A stretch of 64,000 bases of DNA from a virus: positions 62,001-126,000 of the IMG/VR virus record IMGVR_UViG_3300031576_000005. One strand, written 5' to 3'. Numbering within the stretch: position 1 is the first letter of the stretch; every line of letters starts with the position of its first letter. Shown here piece by piece: positions 33,958 through 42,913 of the stretch. The notes under the pieces are model-generated. The model saw nothing but the letters and a program-made list of their open reading frames with translations, was not told the origin of the DNA and did no database searches. A program made the translations under genes and the position numbers.

Positions 33958-34881
33958 TTATTTGACAATTATTTCTTTGTTATTGTTTTTTAATGATTCA
34001 TCACATTTTTCAAGAATTTTAATTATATCACACGAAAGGCCAATATCAATTTGTAGTTTATCTTCTAATGCGTCTATGAACGAAGAAATTACTTTTGTTA
34101 ATGGTTTTTCATTACTAACAGTAATTGTTTTGCAAGAATCACCACGAATTTGAAATAATTCCTGGTCAAACATTGTCATTTTAAGAAAATTAGATTCGGC
34201 AGTGAATCCTCGATACTTGCTTGAGGACAAATTGTCTACATCGATTGAGGCTACTAGATGTTTGAATTTTACATCAACATGCAATTGTCCGGAATTATCG
34301 TAGTTTGGATGGCTTATTAGGTTAGCTTTAACAGATATTGGAGTTTCTTTTAAAAGTCTTATCATCATAGATAAATCGTGTCCACACCAATCCCAGAGTA
34401 TACCGATGTCCTTCCTAAATGGCCCGAAACTAGCACTCTTAGAAACTATTGATTTTATTGGGTCATTTTTAAATGTTTTAACCAATTCTATAAATGCCGG
34501 ATTAAATAATTGCGTGTTATCTATGAGGCAAGGAATTTGTTGTTTTTGTGCCAAATTTTTAATCTCTTGCGAGTCGTAAGAATTTAAGCATATCGGCTTT
34601 TCACAAATGAAAGGAAGAAGGTGATAAAAGCACCCACAAATAATCTCAAAATGCGTATGTGGAGGTGTCGCAATAATACAGAAATCAAGCTTTTTATCAA
34701 GAAGCAATTCTATATAATTATCTGTGATTTTAACTTTATTTTTGAATAGCGATGAATTAGCTGGGTTTGAAGTATATAAATGGGTGATTTCTACGTTTTC
34801 CATTTGTTGGATGGTTCGAATGTAATTTTTACCGAATCTTCCGCAACCTATTAGTCCACATTTATATACTTTGTCAGACAT
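33958..34881 (-). CDS. Gfo/Idh/MocA-family oxidoreductase
   Basis: 307 residues, slightly short. The N-terminal Rossmann motif GLIGCGRFGKNYI and the ICEKPICLN segment (EKP) are family marks, and GILWDWCGHDLSMM is in the catalytic C-domain with a His. Such enzymes oxidise or reduce sugars, often NDP-keto-sugars or inositols, with NAD(P). Its neighbour is an SDR acting on nucleotide sugars, so it may reduce a keto sugar made there. The substrate is unknown. Confidence 0.8.
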   Translation of the reverse strand: MSDKVYKCGLIGCGRFGKNYIRTIQQMENVEITHLYTSNPANSSLFKNKVKITDNYIELLLDKKLDFCIIATPPHTHFEIICGCFYHLLPFICEKPICLNSYDSQEIKNLAQKQQIPCLIDNTQLFNPAFIELVKTFKNDPIKSIVSKSASFGPFRKDIGILWDWCGHDLSMMIRLLKETPISVKANLISHPNYDNSGQLHVDVKFKHLVASIDVDNLSSSKYRGFTAESNFLKMTMFDQELFQIRGDSCKTITVSNEKPLTKVISSFIDALEDKLQIDIGLSCDIIKILEKCDESLKNNNKEIIVK

Positions 34882-34923
34882 ATATAAATTTACACTATCA
34901 TGACTTTAAATAAAAATCAAGAC

Positions 34924-35988
34924 TTAAGAATTTAAAGTTTTTGCCCATTCAAAATATCTCCTTACACCCTCTTCCAATGATACTTTTGGAGAATAGCCAA
35001 TTGCTTCACGAACTTTTGAAAGGTCTGGAGCGCGTCTTTTAGGCTGTTTTTTATAAACTGATATCGGTTCCAAAAATTCTACTTTTACCTTTGGATTGCC
35101 AACTATTTTACAGACTAGATTTGCTAAATCGACCATAGATATTTCGCCAGTATTATCGGCGCCCAAATTAAATATTTGGCCATTATATTCGCTTAGCGAT
35201 AGTTTAATTAATCCGGTTAAGAAATCGGTCACATACACAAAGGTTCTAGTCTCTTGGCCAAGGCCATAAACAGGCAATAACTCACTATTTAATGCTTTAC
35301 TTATAAAGGACGGCAAAACGCGGCCATCTTTAATATTCATTCCAGCCCCGAAACAATTAAATGGCCTGATTGTTTTTATCGGCACATTATATAATCGATA
35401 AAAAATATCCCCTAGAGTCTCTAACACTTTCTTGGATTGGTCATAACACGCCCTCTCTCCCACAGAAGATACATTCCCGTTATATTCTTCTTTAGTAGGA
35501 ACATTGGCTTCATCGGGGTCTCCATAAACCTCGCTTGAACTCATTAAAACCACGGACTTTGCTTGTTTTTGATATGCTAAATTTAATATATTTTTAGTTC
35601 CAGCATATCCTATATCTAAAGTCACCAAAGGCATCTTTTTGTAAAAAATAGGCGATGCCACCGAAGCCATATTCCAAATATAATCTATCTTATCATTTGG
35701 TCCTAATTTGGTATCAAAGGGAAGGCAAATATCGTGGTTTAAAGCCGTAAAGTTTTTATCTGTATAAATTAACGGAGTGTTTCCAATAAGATAAGTATCG
35801 GAACCTACAACTTTTACGGGATTATTAGCTAAAATAGTTTCATTTAATCTTAGAAGATAGTTTGTAAGACACTTTCCGAGAAAACCCGCGATACCCACAA
35901 GAAGTATCGTTTTTCCCGCAAATTGAAAATTATTCTCACCTAAATTATCAATAATTTCTTGGGCGTCTGATTGTTCTATAGAATGCAT
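34924..35988 (-). CDS. NAD-dependent nucleotide-sugar SDR, UXS-like
   Basis: 354 residues. NAD motif G32-x2-G35-x2-G38 in LLVGIAGFLGKCL, SSSEVYGDP and the catalytic Y182-x3-K186 in GERACYDQSKK. GERACYD and GLGQETRTFVYV match UDP-glucuronate decarboxylase / dTDP-glucose 4,6-dehydratase enzymes. It probably acts on an NDP-sugar C4 position. The following Gfo/Idh/MocA gene may use its product. The donor cannot be fixed from sequence. Confidence 0.8.
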   Translation of the reverse strand: MHSIEQSDAQEIIDNLGENNFQFAGKTILLVGIAGFLGKCLTNYLLRLNETILANNPVKVVGSDTYLIGNTPLIYTDKNFTALNHDICLPFDTKLGPNDKIDYIWNMASVASPIFYKKMPLVTLDIGYAGTKNILNLAYQKQAKSVVLMSSSEVYGDPDEANVPTKEEYNGNVSSVGERACYDQSKKVLETLGDIFYRLYNVPIKTIRPFNCFGAGMNIKDGRVLPSFISKALNSELLPVYGLGQETRTFVYVTDFLTGLIKLSLSEYNGQIFNLGADNTGEISMVDLANLVCKIVGNPKVKVEFLEPISVYKKQPKRRAPDLSKVREAIGYSPKVSLEEGVRRYFEWAKTLNS

Positions 35989-35994
35989 ATTAAT

Positions 35995-36726
35995 TTATAT
36001 TTTTTTATTATTGACTATTAACTGACACCAATTTAAAAATTCATCTTCTTGAAAAGCTTGTTTCATCCTATTAACATCTTTGTGTACCCACTGAATATTG
36101 TCCGGAATATATCCTTTCCTTGAATCTATTCTATCTAATGAAGCCGTGGTTTTTGAGCATTCTTTTCTTAACTTATAAAATAATAATAAAACCCCGGATA
36201 AAGCACATTTTCTATCTTGCTGAATAAATTTATCCCAAGCTTGCTCTATACTAATACTGCATTCGAAACCCCTTTCAATCGCCCCTTTGTTTATTCTTGT
36301 CCATAATGAACCAGTTATTTCCTCATATCCATTACTTTTGAATTTTTTAGTAATTTCCCTTCCACATAAATAACAATTAATTTTGCCGCACTTTACGTGG
36401 TTAAAAGTTCTCAAAAAAACATTTCCACACTTACATTTCCATTGAGTTTTCTTCATTACCGAATTTTGCATTGGACCTATATATTTTATATTTTTTTCTT
36501 TGGCTATTTTATGGTAATCTTCTTCTGTTTTGGGTATATTGGTATTTGAACATATACGACATATTGCGCGATGATTTAGATTATTATATGATTTCCATGT
36601 TTTATGATTGTTTGGACAAATCCACCAAGTATTGTGATGGCTGCTTTGTGGAATAGGTCCTATAAAAATATAACCAAATTTTTGAGCCAAATCATTGTAC
36701 TGCTGTTCTGTATACTTTATTGGCAT
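35995..36726 (-). CDS. HNH endonuclease, second family (zinc repeats)
   Basis: 243 residues. Two related Cys modules come first (WWICPNNH...CRICSN and WKCKCGNV...CYLCGRE), each preceded by a KxGY/IKYIGP segment. A C-terminal HNH-type core follows with KCALSGVLL and SLDRIDSRKGYI...NIQWVHKDVNRMK. The core is shared with the gene at 57800, not with the MI(V/I)CL family. Its start overlaps the methyltransferase end. Likely a free-standing homing endonuclease; the frame is intact. Confidence 0.8.
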   Translation of the reverse strand: MPIKYTEQQYNDLAQKFGYIFIGPIPQSSHHNTWWICPNNHKTWKSYNNLNHRAICRICSNTNIPKTEEDYHKIAKEKNIKYIGPMQNSVMKKTQWKCKCGNVFLRTFNHVKCGKINCYLCGREITKKFKSNGYEEITGSLWTRINKGAIERGFECSISIEQAWDKFIQQDRKCALSGVLLLFYKLRKECSKTTASLDRIDSRKGYIPDNIQWVHKDVNRMKQAFQEDEFLNWCQLIVNNKKI

Positions 36727-37958
36727 GATATAAAATCAATATTTGGCAATATTTTAATCCAAATCCCTTTATAGTCGGGATTATTTTTAATAATGCTATC
36801 TGCAAAATTCCATGCGGTTAATATGCAATAATCTGGATTTTTATTTAAAAGCTCTTCTTTAGGCTTAATTTCTATATGCTTGCCAGGAACGAACTTCCTC
36901 CATTTTAAAAAGGAATCATCTATTACAAAATCTATTATCGAATTATCAATATTAAAAAAATGAAGCAATGTTACAAGTTTTGCTGGTGCTCCATATGCCG
37001 ATATAGATTTCCCTTGAAGTTTTAGATTTTTTAAAATTTCTTTTATTTTAACTTTATGATTATTGAGATTATTTATAAATAATTTATATGCCTCATCCCT
37101 ATATAAACCCGCTTCTTCTTCCAATATAATACATTTTTCGACGCTAGACCAATTCGTAAAACAATGGTGAGTGTGTTTGACGAACGCGCGAAAACTTCCT
37201 CCTTGATTTGAATTTCGTTCTACCCTGACAATTTCTAAATCAAATTGTCTAAAAAATCTTTTAAGTGGTTTGATGCTATGAAAAAATAAATGTTCATGAT
37301 ACACTTGGTCAAAATATAAACCATTAATGGTATCGAGTAAATATGCATTCTCCATAATAAACACACCATCTGGGGCTAACAATAATTTTATTCCTTTAAC
37401 AATTGATTCCAAATTGGGAACATGTGCCATAACATTGTTGGCGGTGATAACCTTAGCCCGTCCGACTTCATTAACCATTTTTTTTGCCAGTTCTTCATTA
37501 AAGAATTCATTATATACCTTAATACTATCGCCCTTAGTCTGTTCAACTATGTTCGTAGCCGGTTCTATCCCTACCACATTCATACCCAACAACTTAAACG
37601 GTTTGAGCAATATATTGTCATTGCTGGCCACTTCTATGACCAAATCCCCCTGTTTTAATCCCCACTGCTTAACAACACTCTCGGCATAATCTGCAAAATG
37701 TTGTCGTAATTTAGCCGAAGTACTTGATGCATATAAATAGTTTTTAAATAGAATTTCGGGATTAACTGTATGTTTTAACCCGACGCTTCCGCATTCTTTA
37801 CATCGATAAACTTGAAGTGGAGCTTCAAATTCTGGTTGGTTAAGGCTTTCTTTGGAAACGAGAGAATTAGCTAGGGGGGTGTTGCCAAAGTCTAGAACCG
37901 TGGTAATATTTTGACTTTTACAAAGCCTGCATTCGTGAATTTCTTGGCATTTATCCAT
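36717..37958 (-). CDS. SAM-dependent sugar C-methyltransferase (NovU/TylC3-like)
   Basis: 413 residues, the normal size. A four-Cys zinc module opens the protein (CRLCKSQ...CKECGSVG), then comes a SAM domain (LVIEVASNDNILLKPF, VVGIEPA), the YHEHLFFHSI motif with the catalytic Tyr/His region, and a C-terminal Rossmann part (ISAYGAPAKLVTLLHFF). This three-part plan is that of enzymes that add a methyl group to C3 or C5 of keto-deoxy sugars. A second member is at 45856. It would act on a 4-keto-sugar from the dehydratases here. Confidence 0.8.
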   Translation of the reverse strand: MDKCQEIHECRLCKSQNITTVLDFGNTPLANSLVSKESLNQPEFEAPLQVYRCKECGSVGLKHTVNPEILFKNYLYASSTSAKLRQHFADYAESVVKQWGLKQGDLVIEVASNDNILLKPFKLLGMNVVGIEPATNIVEQTKGDSIKVYNEFFNEELAKKMVNEVGRAKVITANNVMAHVPNLESIVKGIKLLLAPDGVFIMENAYLLDTINGLYFDQVYHEHLFFHSIKPLKRFFRQFDLEIVRVERNSNQGGSFRAFVKHTHHCFTNWSSVEKCIILEEEAGLYRDEAYKLFINNLNNHKVKIKEILKNLKLQGKSISAYGAPAKLVTLLHFFNIDNSIIDFVIDDSFLKWRKFVPGKHIEIKPKEELLNKNPDYCILTAWNFADSIIKNNPDYKGIWIKILPNIDFISCQ

Positions 37959-37983
37959 ATAAAACTTCTAAAATTTTTCAATG

Positions 37984-38379
37984 TCAAATCTTTGATAAAT
38001 AAAAGCCTAACCTAACCAAATCATGCTCATATTCATTTTGGTCTCGGCAACCAGTGGAAAGACAGATAAATGATGAGTCAACCGGAAAATACATTTCATG
38101 TTCAATCATTGAGCCGGTCCAGAATGAATCTCCGGCTTTTAATTTATATAACGTTGGCTTTTGGGTTGAACCAACTGGGCGCTCATAGTAATGAATCTCT
38201 CCCAGTGTGACATAGCAATTATGTCCGGATTTTAAATGGTAGTGTAGGGCGCGGTGGCTTCCAGCCATGCTTCGTATAAAAATTATGTCTCCATTAAAAT
38301 TTCTATCTACATTCTCAATAACCCCGCGTTTATCTTCAAACACAGGTAGTTTGTCTTGTATTACTTTTGTTATATCCAT
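37984..38379 (-). CDS. cupin-fold sugar epimerase-like protein
   Basis: 131 residues. The jelly-roll has RALHYHLKSGHNCYV (HxH and a later His), EIHYYERPVG and LKAGDSFWTGSMIEHEM. It matches short cupins related to dTDP-4-keto-rhamnose 3,5-epimerase (RmlC) and WxcM-like isomerases found in deoxysugar clusters. It stands next to the C-methyltransferase gene, in keeping with 3- or 5-epimerisation of a keto-sugar. The enzyme class is likely; the reaction is inferred from context. Confidence 0.65.
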   Translation of the reverse strand: MDITKVIQDKLPVFEDKRGVIENVDRNFNGDIIFIRSMAGSHRALHYHLKSGHNCYVTLGEIHYYERPVGSTQKPTLYKLKAGDSFWTGSMIEHEMYFPVDSSFICLSTGCRDQNEYEHDLVRLGFYLSKI

Positions 38380-38391
38380 AAATTTAATATT

Positions 38392-38700
38392 TTATTGATT
38401 TTCGTATTTTTCTTCAACTATATGATTGGCAAGCAAATAAGTGAGATAAAACAGATTTTCTAAATCTCTAAATTCATTTCCTTCAGTACGCATAGCTTTG
38501 ATGTTATCTACAGCTTCATTCAAAACTTCTTCTTTGTGTTCGTCGCTATTTAAAAACTTGGATTCAGGTACTTCTATAAAGATTTTTCCATCTTTTCGAT
38601 ATACTTTAATATCTTTTGATAATGAGGTTGGTTCAGAGACACGAGGCTCGTCATCACAGAAACCACCGCAGTAATCGCCACAGTAATAACATTGTTGCAT
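38392..38700 (-). CDS. hypothetical protein with Cys-rich N-terminus
   Basis: 102 residues with an AAGGAC site before the ATG. It opens MQQCYYCGDYCGGFCDDEP, five Cys within 15 residues, likely a metal site, then becomes acidic and helical (EEVLNEAVDNIKAM, LENLFYLTYLLANHIV). No family recognised. It lies among small unknown genes inserted between sugar genes. Confidence 0.5.
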   Translation of the reverse strand: MQQCYYCGDYCGGFCDDEPRVSEPTSLSKDIKVYRKDGKIFIEVPESKFLNSDEHKEEVLNEAVDNIKAMRTEGNEFRDLENLFYLTYLLANHIVEEKYENQ

Positions 38701-38719
38701 ATTTTGTCCTTATTTAATA

Positions 38720-38971
38720 TTATTTTGGTTTAGGTATTTCGTCTTCATAACACCAATAGTCAAATACATCCGTATTAGTCCATTCATGCCCTTCATAAGC
38801 CCCAAATATGTTTACCTCTAAGTCGGTTACTCCATAATCTTGGGTAACCATTCCAAATTCTAATACATCCTCTTTACTAGAATATAATAACAAAATACTA
38901 GATTCTTTCCGAATCTTATACTCGTCCCAAGATAAGATTGGTAACATTTCTGTAAATTTATGCCAATTCAT
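38720..38971 (-). CDS. DUF551-like small phage protein
   Basis: 83 residues. It opens MNWHKFTEMLPILSWDE and has ILLLYSS, a central GMVTQDYG, and ends DVFDYWCYEDEIPKPK. The NW...LP start, mid-strand and terminal P-P motif follow the DUF551 layout of phage proteins of unknown function. It overlaps the next gene by 4 nt. The family match is by pattern only. Confidence 0.45.
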   Translation of the reverse strand: MNWHKFTEMLPILSWDEYKIRKESSILLLYSSKEDVLEFGMVTQDYGVTDLEVNIFGAYEGHEWTNTDVFDYWCYEDEIPKPK

Positions 38972-39282
38972 ATTTCCGAATCACTTTCTCCTAATTCAAA
39001 AACTAAATAAAATTCCTTGTTTTTGTAAGTCGCTACAAATCCTCCGCTCGAAGCAGAGAAAAATCCTCCGCTCAGAGTAGATTGACTTTTAGCGGTGTCT
39101 TTTAAAAGTCTATACGCCGTATTATATAAATCATCAACAGTTGGAATGCTAGTACAGTCTCCATCCGGATTCCCCGTTGAGTATTTCCACCCCACGGCTT
39201 CCATTGCTTTTTGTACTTTGTCAAAATCAAAGCGAGATAAAGTTAAAGCGATTTTTAATTCTTGTTCTTTTGAGAGTTTCAT
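38968..39282 (-). CDS. hypothetical phage protein
   Basis: 104 residues. The part FDFDKVQKAMEAVGWKY followed by PTVDDLYNTAYRLLKD is a pattern I know from small phage proteins of unknown role (about 100 residues, FD.V...M...W). Then GGFFSASSGGFVATYK and an acidic end. It overlaps both neighbours by 4 nt, so it is translated in chain with them. Function unknown. Confidence 0.5.
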   Translation of the reverse strand: MKLSKEQELKIALTLSRFDFDKVQKAMEAVGWKYSTGNPDGDCTSIPTVDDLYNTAYRLLKDTAKSQSTLSGGFFSASSGGFVATYKNKEFYLVFELGESDSEI

Positions 39283-40190
39283 ATATTTCTTGTAAAATTT
39301 TCAGTTTTCCATACTGGGCTTCCAACGAAAGTTTGTCCCTCAACCATTCCTGGAACATTTCCATTCACCCCACCTATGCAGAGATGTTGTCCGATTGACG
39401 CATCACAAATATCTAGCCACGGAAAATTTTTAGTTAAATCTAAACTATTTTTCTTTGCCCATTCATACCAATACCATGTTAGGGCGCATGTCATAATAGC
39501 GTCGTTAGCCATTTTTTTATTGTTAATTTCATCTTTGGTAAATGCAATCTTCATCCATTGCCAATATTCTGACACGACATCTCTTGTTTGGTCGTTTAAA
39601 TCTTCTAAAATTTTGTTAAATCTATGGTAAGCCAAAAAACACGAGCCACAAGAATTGCTTCCACCCTGCACTAATATTTTGCCTCGTTTTGTATCAATTT
39701 CAAATGGTTTATACATATATTCTCGGTTAATAATATCTTTACGAAATTGTTGTATCATTAATTTTGGAAAGAAATTATCAGTTTTTTCTTTATTATAAAA
39801 ATCTGGATGGGAGGTGAGTGGAATTGCCACAACATTCGGATTTGATTCGATAACAGCCATACAATCTTCCATGTATTCCCGTCTGAAAACGTAATCAGAT
39901 TCTACCATGAATATAAATTCTGGATTCAAAACCCTCATTAAATTATACGCAGACTCAAATTGGCGACCAATACCTAAATTACAACCATTTAATATCAAAT
40001 GAATAGGCATCTCTATTGAGCTATTTTCTTTTGCAAATTTAAACAAAGAAGATTGAATATTTAAATCCGAACAATCATCTAATATATATATTTCGTTTGG
40101 AAAAATTTTAGTATTAGATAAAGTTGTCCTTAGACAATCTGCAAGTACTTTTGGACGGTTATAAGTAAAATATATATATAATAATTTCAT
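39279..40190 (-). CDS. GT2-like glycosyltransferase
   Basis: 303 residues. GT-A fold: LLYIYFTYNRPKVLADCLRT, NEIYILDDCSD (nucleotide-binding DD), ILNGCNLGIGRQFESAYNL and FIFMVESDYVFRREYMED, in which ESD stands for the usual DxD. Near the end, VNGNVPGMVEGQTFVGSP is shared almost word for word with the next gene, its tandem paralogue. The sugar and acceptor are unknown. Confidence 0.75.
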   Translation of the reverse strand: MKLLYIYFTYNRPKVLADCLRTTLSNTKIFPNEIYILDDCSDLNIQSSLFKFAKENSSIEMPIHLILNGCNLGIGRQFESAYNLMRVLNPEFIFMVESDYVFRREYMEDCMAVIESNPNVVAIPLTSHPDFYNKEKTDNFFPKLMIQQFRKDIINREYMYKPFEIDTKRGKILVQGGSNSCGSCFLAYHRFNKILEDLNDQTRDVVSEYWQWMKIAFTKDEINNKKMANDAIMTCALTWYWYEWAKKNSLDLTKNFPWLDICDASIGQHLCIGGVNGNVPGMVEGQTFVGSPVWKTENFTRNI

Positions 40191-41059
40191 TGTGAGAACG
40201 AAGGCGAGCCAACAAAAGTTTGCCCTTCTTGAATACCAGGAATATTACCATTAATTCCTAGGGCATTAATATGGTTAGAAACTGACGGAACAATATTTAG
40301 TAAAGGAAAATATTTGCTGGTATCCCATCCTTGCTCCTTTGCGTAAAGCGACCAATAATAACTTAATCCGTGTGATAATGGACCGTCTGCTAAAAGTTTT
40401 CTATTACCCCCTGGTTGTTTATTAGCCAAACGTTCCCACCACGTTGTTTTCATTTCTGGATATTTTTTCATTAATTCCATTGTAAAACGCCATTTTAAAT
40501 AAATTGTTCCACAAGAATTAGAGATTCCACTCAATTTTAGAGTTTTGTTTCCCAATGTACAATCGAATAGTTTAAACATATTGGTTCTATTGACTGGGTC
40601 AGAACCGTAATCTTCTTTTATAATATTTCTATACATTTTATCATATCTTTCAGGCGTATAAAAATCTGGGTGGTCATATCCCGATATGCCAATTGATTTT
40701 TTCCCGATTTCACTTTCAAATACCTCTAAAATATCTTCTGCCCAATTTTTTCTAAATATGTAATCACTTTCAACAAAAAAAACATATTCTGGATTATATA
40801 CTCGTGCTACAGACAATCCAAATTCAAAATTCGTGCCATATCCTATATTTTCATTAAATGAAAGCATATCAATCGGCATTTCTTTCGTAGAATTTTCCAA
40901 ACAAAATTGCCATAACCCGACTTTTGTTGATTTTTCACTTGCATCATCTAAAATCACAACTCTATGTGGTTTAACGTTTGTATTGGAGAATAATGTGGCC
41001 AAACACTCTTTTAGAATTATTGGACGATTATGAGTGTATATAATATATAGAAGTTTCAT
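40187..41059 (-). CDS. GT2-like glycosyltransferase, tandem paralogue
   Basis: 290 residues with the same layout as its neighbour: LLYIIYTHNRPIILKECLAT, HRVVILDDASE, YVFFVESDYIFRKNWAED and a final INGNIPGIQEGQTFVGSPSF. It overlaps the following copy by 4 nt. The pair differ by many substitutions, so the duplication is old and the two may add different sugars or act at different positions. It starts right after a truncated HAD-like frame. Confidence 0.75.
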   Translation of the reverse strand: MKLLYIIYTHNRPIILKECLATLFSNTNVKPHRVVILDDASEKSTKVGLWQFCLENSTKEMPIDMLSFNENIGYGTNFEFGLSVARVYNPEYVFFVESDYIFRKNWAEDILEVFESEIGKKSIGISGYDHPDFYTPERYDKMYRNIIKEDYGSDPVNRTNMFKLFDCTLGNKTLKLSGISNSCGTIYLKWRFTMELMKKYPEMKTTWWERLANKQPGGNRKLLADGPLSHGLSYYWSLYAKEQGWDTSKYFPLLNIVPSVSNHINALGINGNIPGIQEGQTFVGSPSFSQ

Positions 41060-41256
41060 ATTTTAAATTTTGCTATAAAATCACTACAAATTCCTGAGAT
41101 TTTAACTTTTGGTAATCCATAAATTTTAAAATGTTCATCTTTAGCTATAGAGTATTTAGAGCCTACTTCAGAAATAGCTTCGTTTAATGAAAAAAAATGA
41201 ATTTCTTTAGTGCTTGCTAGAACCCCGTCTAAATCAAAAATTATCAATTTAATCAT
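41056..41256 (-). pseudogene. truncated HAD-superfamily hydrolase
   Basis: 66 residues: MIKLIIFDLDGVLASTKEIH contains the HAD motif I (DLDGVL) and the start of the cap region, then the frame ends at IAKFKI, where the glycosyltransferase ATG overlaps the stop. HAD phosphatases need about 200 residues with motifs II-IV, which are absent. It looks like the leftover 5' part of a sugar-phosphate phosphatase gene replaced by the tandem GT2 genes. Confidence 0.6.
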
Positions 41257-41278
41257 ACCAATCTTTAAGAGTATAAAT

Positions 41279-42262
41279 TTATTCTCTATAAATATCGTTT
41301 AATGCCGAAAGTACGCTTTCCACCATTTTATCTTCAGAAAATTGTAAAGCTTCATTATAACAGTTAATCTGCTTTATGTCATCAAGTTTATTCCAGGAAT
41401 TACAAAAATCCATATCGCTAAAAATAAAGAAGCCATTAACGCCATCTTTAATAAAATTTTTATATCCACCCATTTTAGTTGCGAAGATTGTACAACCATA
41501 ACTAGCCGCTTCTTTAGCGGCCAAAGTTACCGAAATATTATAATCCTGAAACTGAGTATTTACCTTTGCTCGCTTCATGAAATCTTCTTTTGTTTTCTGG
41601 TCGATAACGCCCAAATAATAAGTAATTTTATTATTAATAAAGTTTAATAGAGGATAATCTTTATCAATTGGTCCCGCAAAAACCGTCGTAATTTCATGTT
41701 TTAATGCATAATAAGCAACCTCTATAGAGTGATATGCTCTACAATGTCTGGAACATTGAAAAATCATGTCTTCCTTTGGATATTCCTGAAATACTGGAAA
41801 TTTCGGGCCAATAACAATATTATAAACTTTATGATTGCTAGTTAGTTGTGGTTCTTGGTTTTTAATATCAAATAATAATACATGTTTGTGATATGGATGA
41901 ACAATTTCGCGCCAACCAACCGGCCAAACGACTTGTTTTTGGCTACGGCATCCTTGTAAATTAAGATATGTGGCCGCGAAATGATGAAAGAAAATATCGT
42001 ATTCGTCGGAGTTTGGAATATAATTTTTAAGGGGTGCTCCGTTTTTAATAGCCTGCCTTTCACGTTCGCATAAAAAATGGCCTTGTTTTCTTTTTTCTAT
42101 AGGAATACCATCAAAACATTTTTCATCGCCATAAATATGAAAATCATCTAATTGATTTAATAAAGCTGCGGCAATTATTCGGCCTCCCCCATATTTTTTG
42201 GGAGCAACATGATAGTCCTCTATACAATCCGATTCATTAACATCTATATATGCTATTTTCAT
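41279..42262 (-). CDS. GT4-like glycosyltransferase
   Basis: 327 residues. N-terminal MKIAYIDVNESD with YGGGRIIAAALLNQL resembles a GT-B acceptor domain; the C-half has FQCSRHCRAYHSIEVAYYAL, YLGVIDQKTKEDFMKRA, and SVTLAAKEAASYGCTIFATK, the donor-binding region. Motifs are weaker than in other GT4 genes here. It overlaps the FkbM gene by 4 nt. It likely transfers an NDP-sugar; the call is by fold pattern. Confidence 0.6.
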   Translation of the reverse strand: MKIAYIDVNESDCIEDYHVAPKKYGGGRIIAAALLNQLDDFHIYGDEKCFDGIPIEKRKQGHFLCERERQAIKNGAPLKNYIPNSDEYDIFFHHFAATYLNLQGCRSQKQVVWPVGWREIVHPYHKHVLLFDIKNQEPQLTSNHKVYNIVIGPKFPVFQEYPKEDMIFQCSRHCRAYHSIEVAYYALKHEITTVFAGPIDKDYPLLNFINNKITYYLGVIDQKTKEDFMKRAKVNTQFQDYNISVTLAAKEAASYGCTIFATKMGGYKNFIKDGVNGFFIFSDMDFCNSWNKLDDIKQINCYNEALQFSEDKMVESVLSALNDIYRE

Positions 42263-42912
42263 TTGGGTTTCGCAATATAATCGGGATGATTTTCTTTAAC
42301 GAGGCTCATTGTATACCCCATATCTTCAAATAGTTTACAAAAATCTTCAACGCTTTTGGGGCTAAAATTTTCGTATTCAAATATAACTATAGGTCGACAT
42401 CGCATAATTGTTTCTCTCGCCCCCTCTATAACATAGTAATCTGTTCCTTGGGCGTCTATTTTTATAAGATTTACATCTAAATTTAAACTATCCAAGGCCA
42501 ACATTTTAATTTGTGTGGGTTGTGTTGACTCCCCACATCTAGTATCCCCAAGGTTGCTTCCCGTTGGGGTATTAATAGTAGCATATCCATTGTATTTCCA
42601 ACAGGTATAATTATATGAAGTAACATTATCACATTCGTTTATACAAAAATTACCGCACATTTGATTAAAACGCCTAATTTGTGGTTCAAAAGCATGGATA
42701 TGTTTTACTTTTTTAGCTAAATGAATTATCTGTTCCCCAATATAAGAACCAACATCAATAATTACTGATTGATTATTTATATATTTTTCAATTTCTTGTA
42801 TAACTTCTTCGTCCCATAATTTGTTCTCAAATTTAACGTAATTCTCAATAAGGTCTCCGCCATCAGATAGCAATAATTTGCCATAGGGCTTTTTATAAAT
42901 TGAATATTCCAT
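42259..42912 (-). CDS. FkbM-family methyltransferase
   Basis: 217 residues. SAM motif I VIIDVGSYIGEQIIHLAKK, then HIHAFEPQIRRFNQMCGN, and LIKIDAQGTDYYVIEGA, the FkbM IDxxG-xE core. Such enzymes O-methylate sugars or polyketides. It is one of three FkbM-type genes within 4 kb, interleaved with a carbamoyltransferase and a glycosyltransferase. It starts at a TAATATG junction. The methylated position is unknown. Confidence 0.8.
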   Translation of the reverse strand: MEYSIYKKPYGKLLLSDGGDLIENYVKFENKLWDEEVIQEIEKYINNQSVIIDVGSYIGEQIIHLAKKVKHIHAFEPQIRRFNQMCGNFCINECDNVTSYNYTCWKYNGYATINTPTGSNLGDTRCGESTQPTQIKMLALDSLNLDVNLIKIDAQGTDYYVIEGARETIMRCRPIVIFEYENFSPKSVEDFCKLFEDMGYTMSLVKENHPDYIAKPK

Positions 42913-42913
42913 A

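Noticed and set aside
37959-37983. TTGACA with a 17-nt spacer before the methyltransferase at 37958
   Set aside because: The -10 would be TTTTAT directly abutting ATG, leaving no room for a start site; likely chance in AT-rich DNA.
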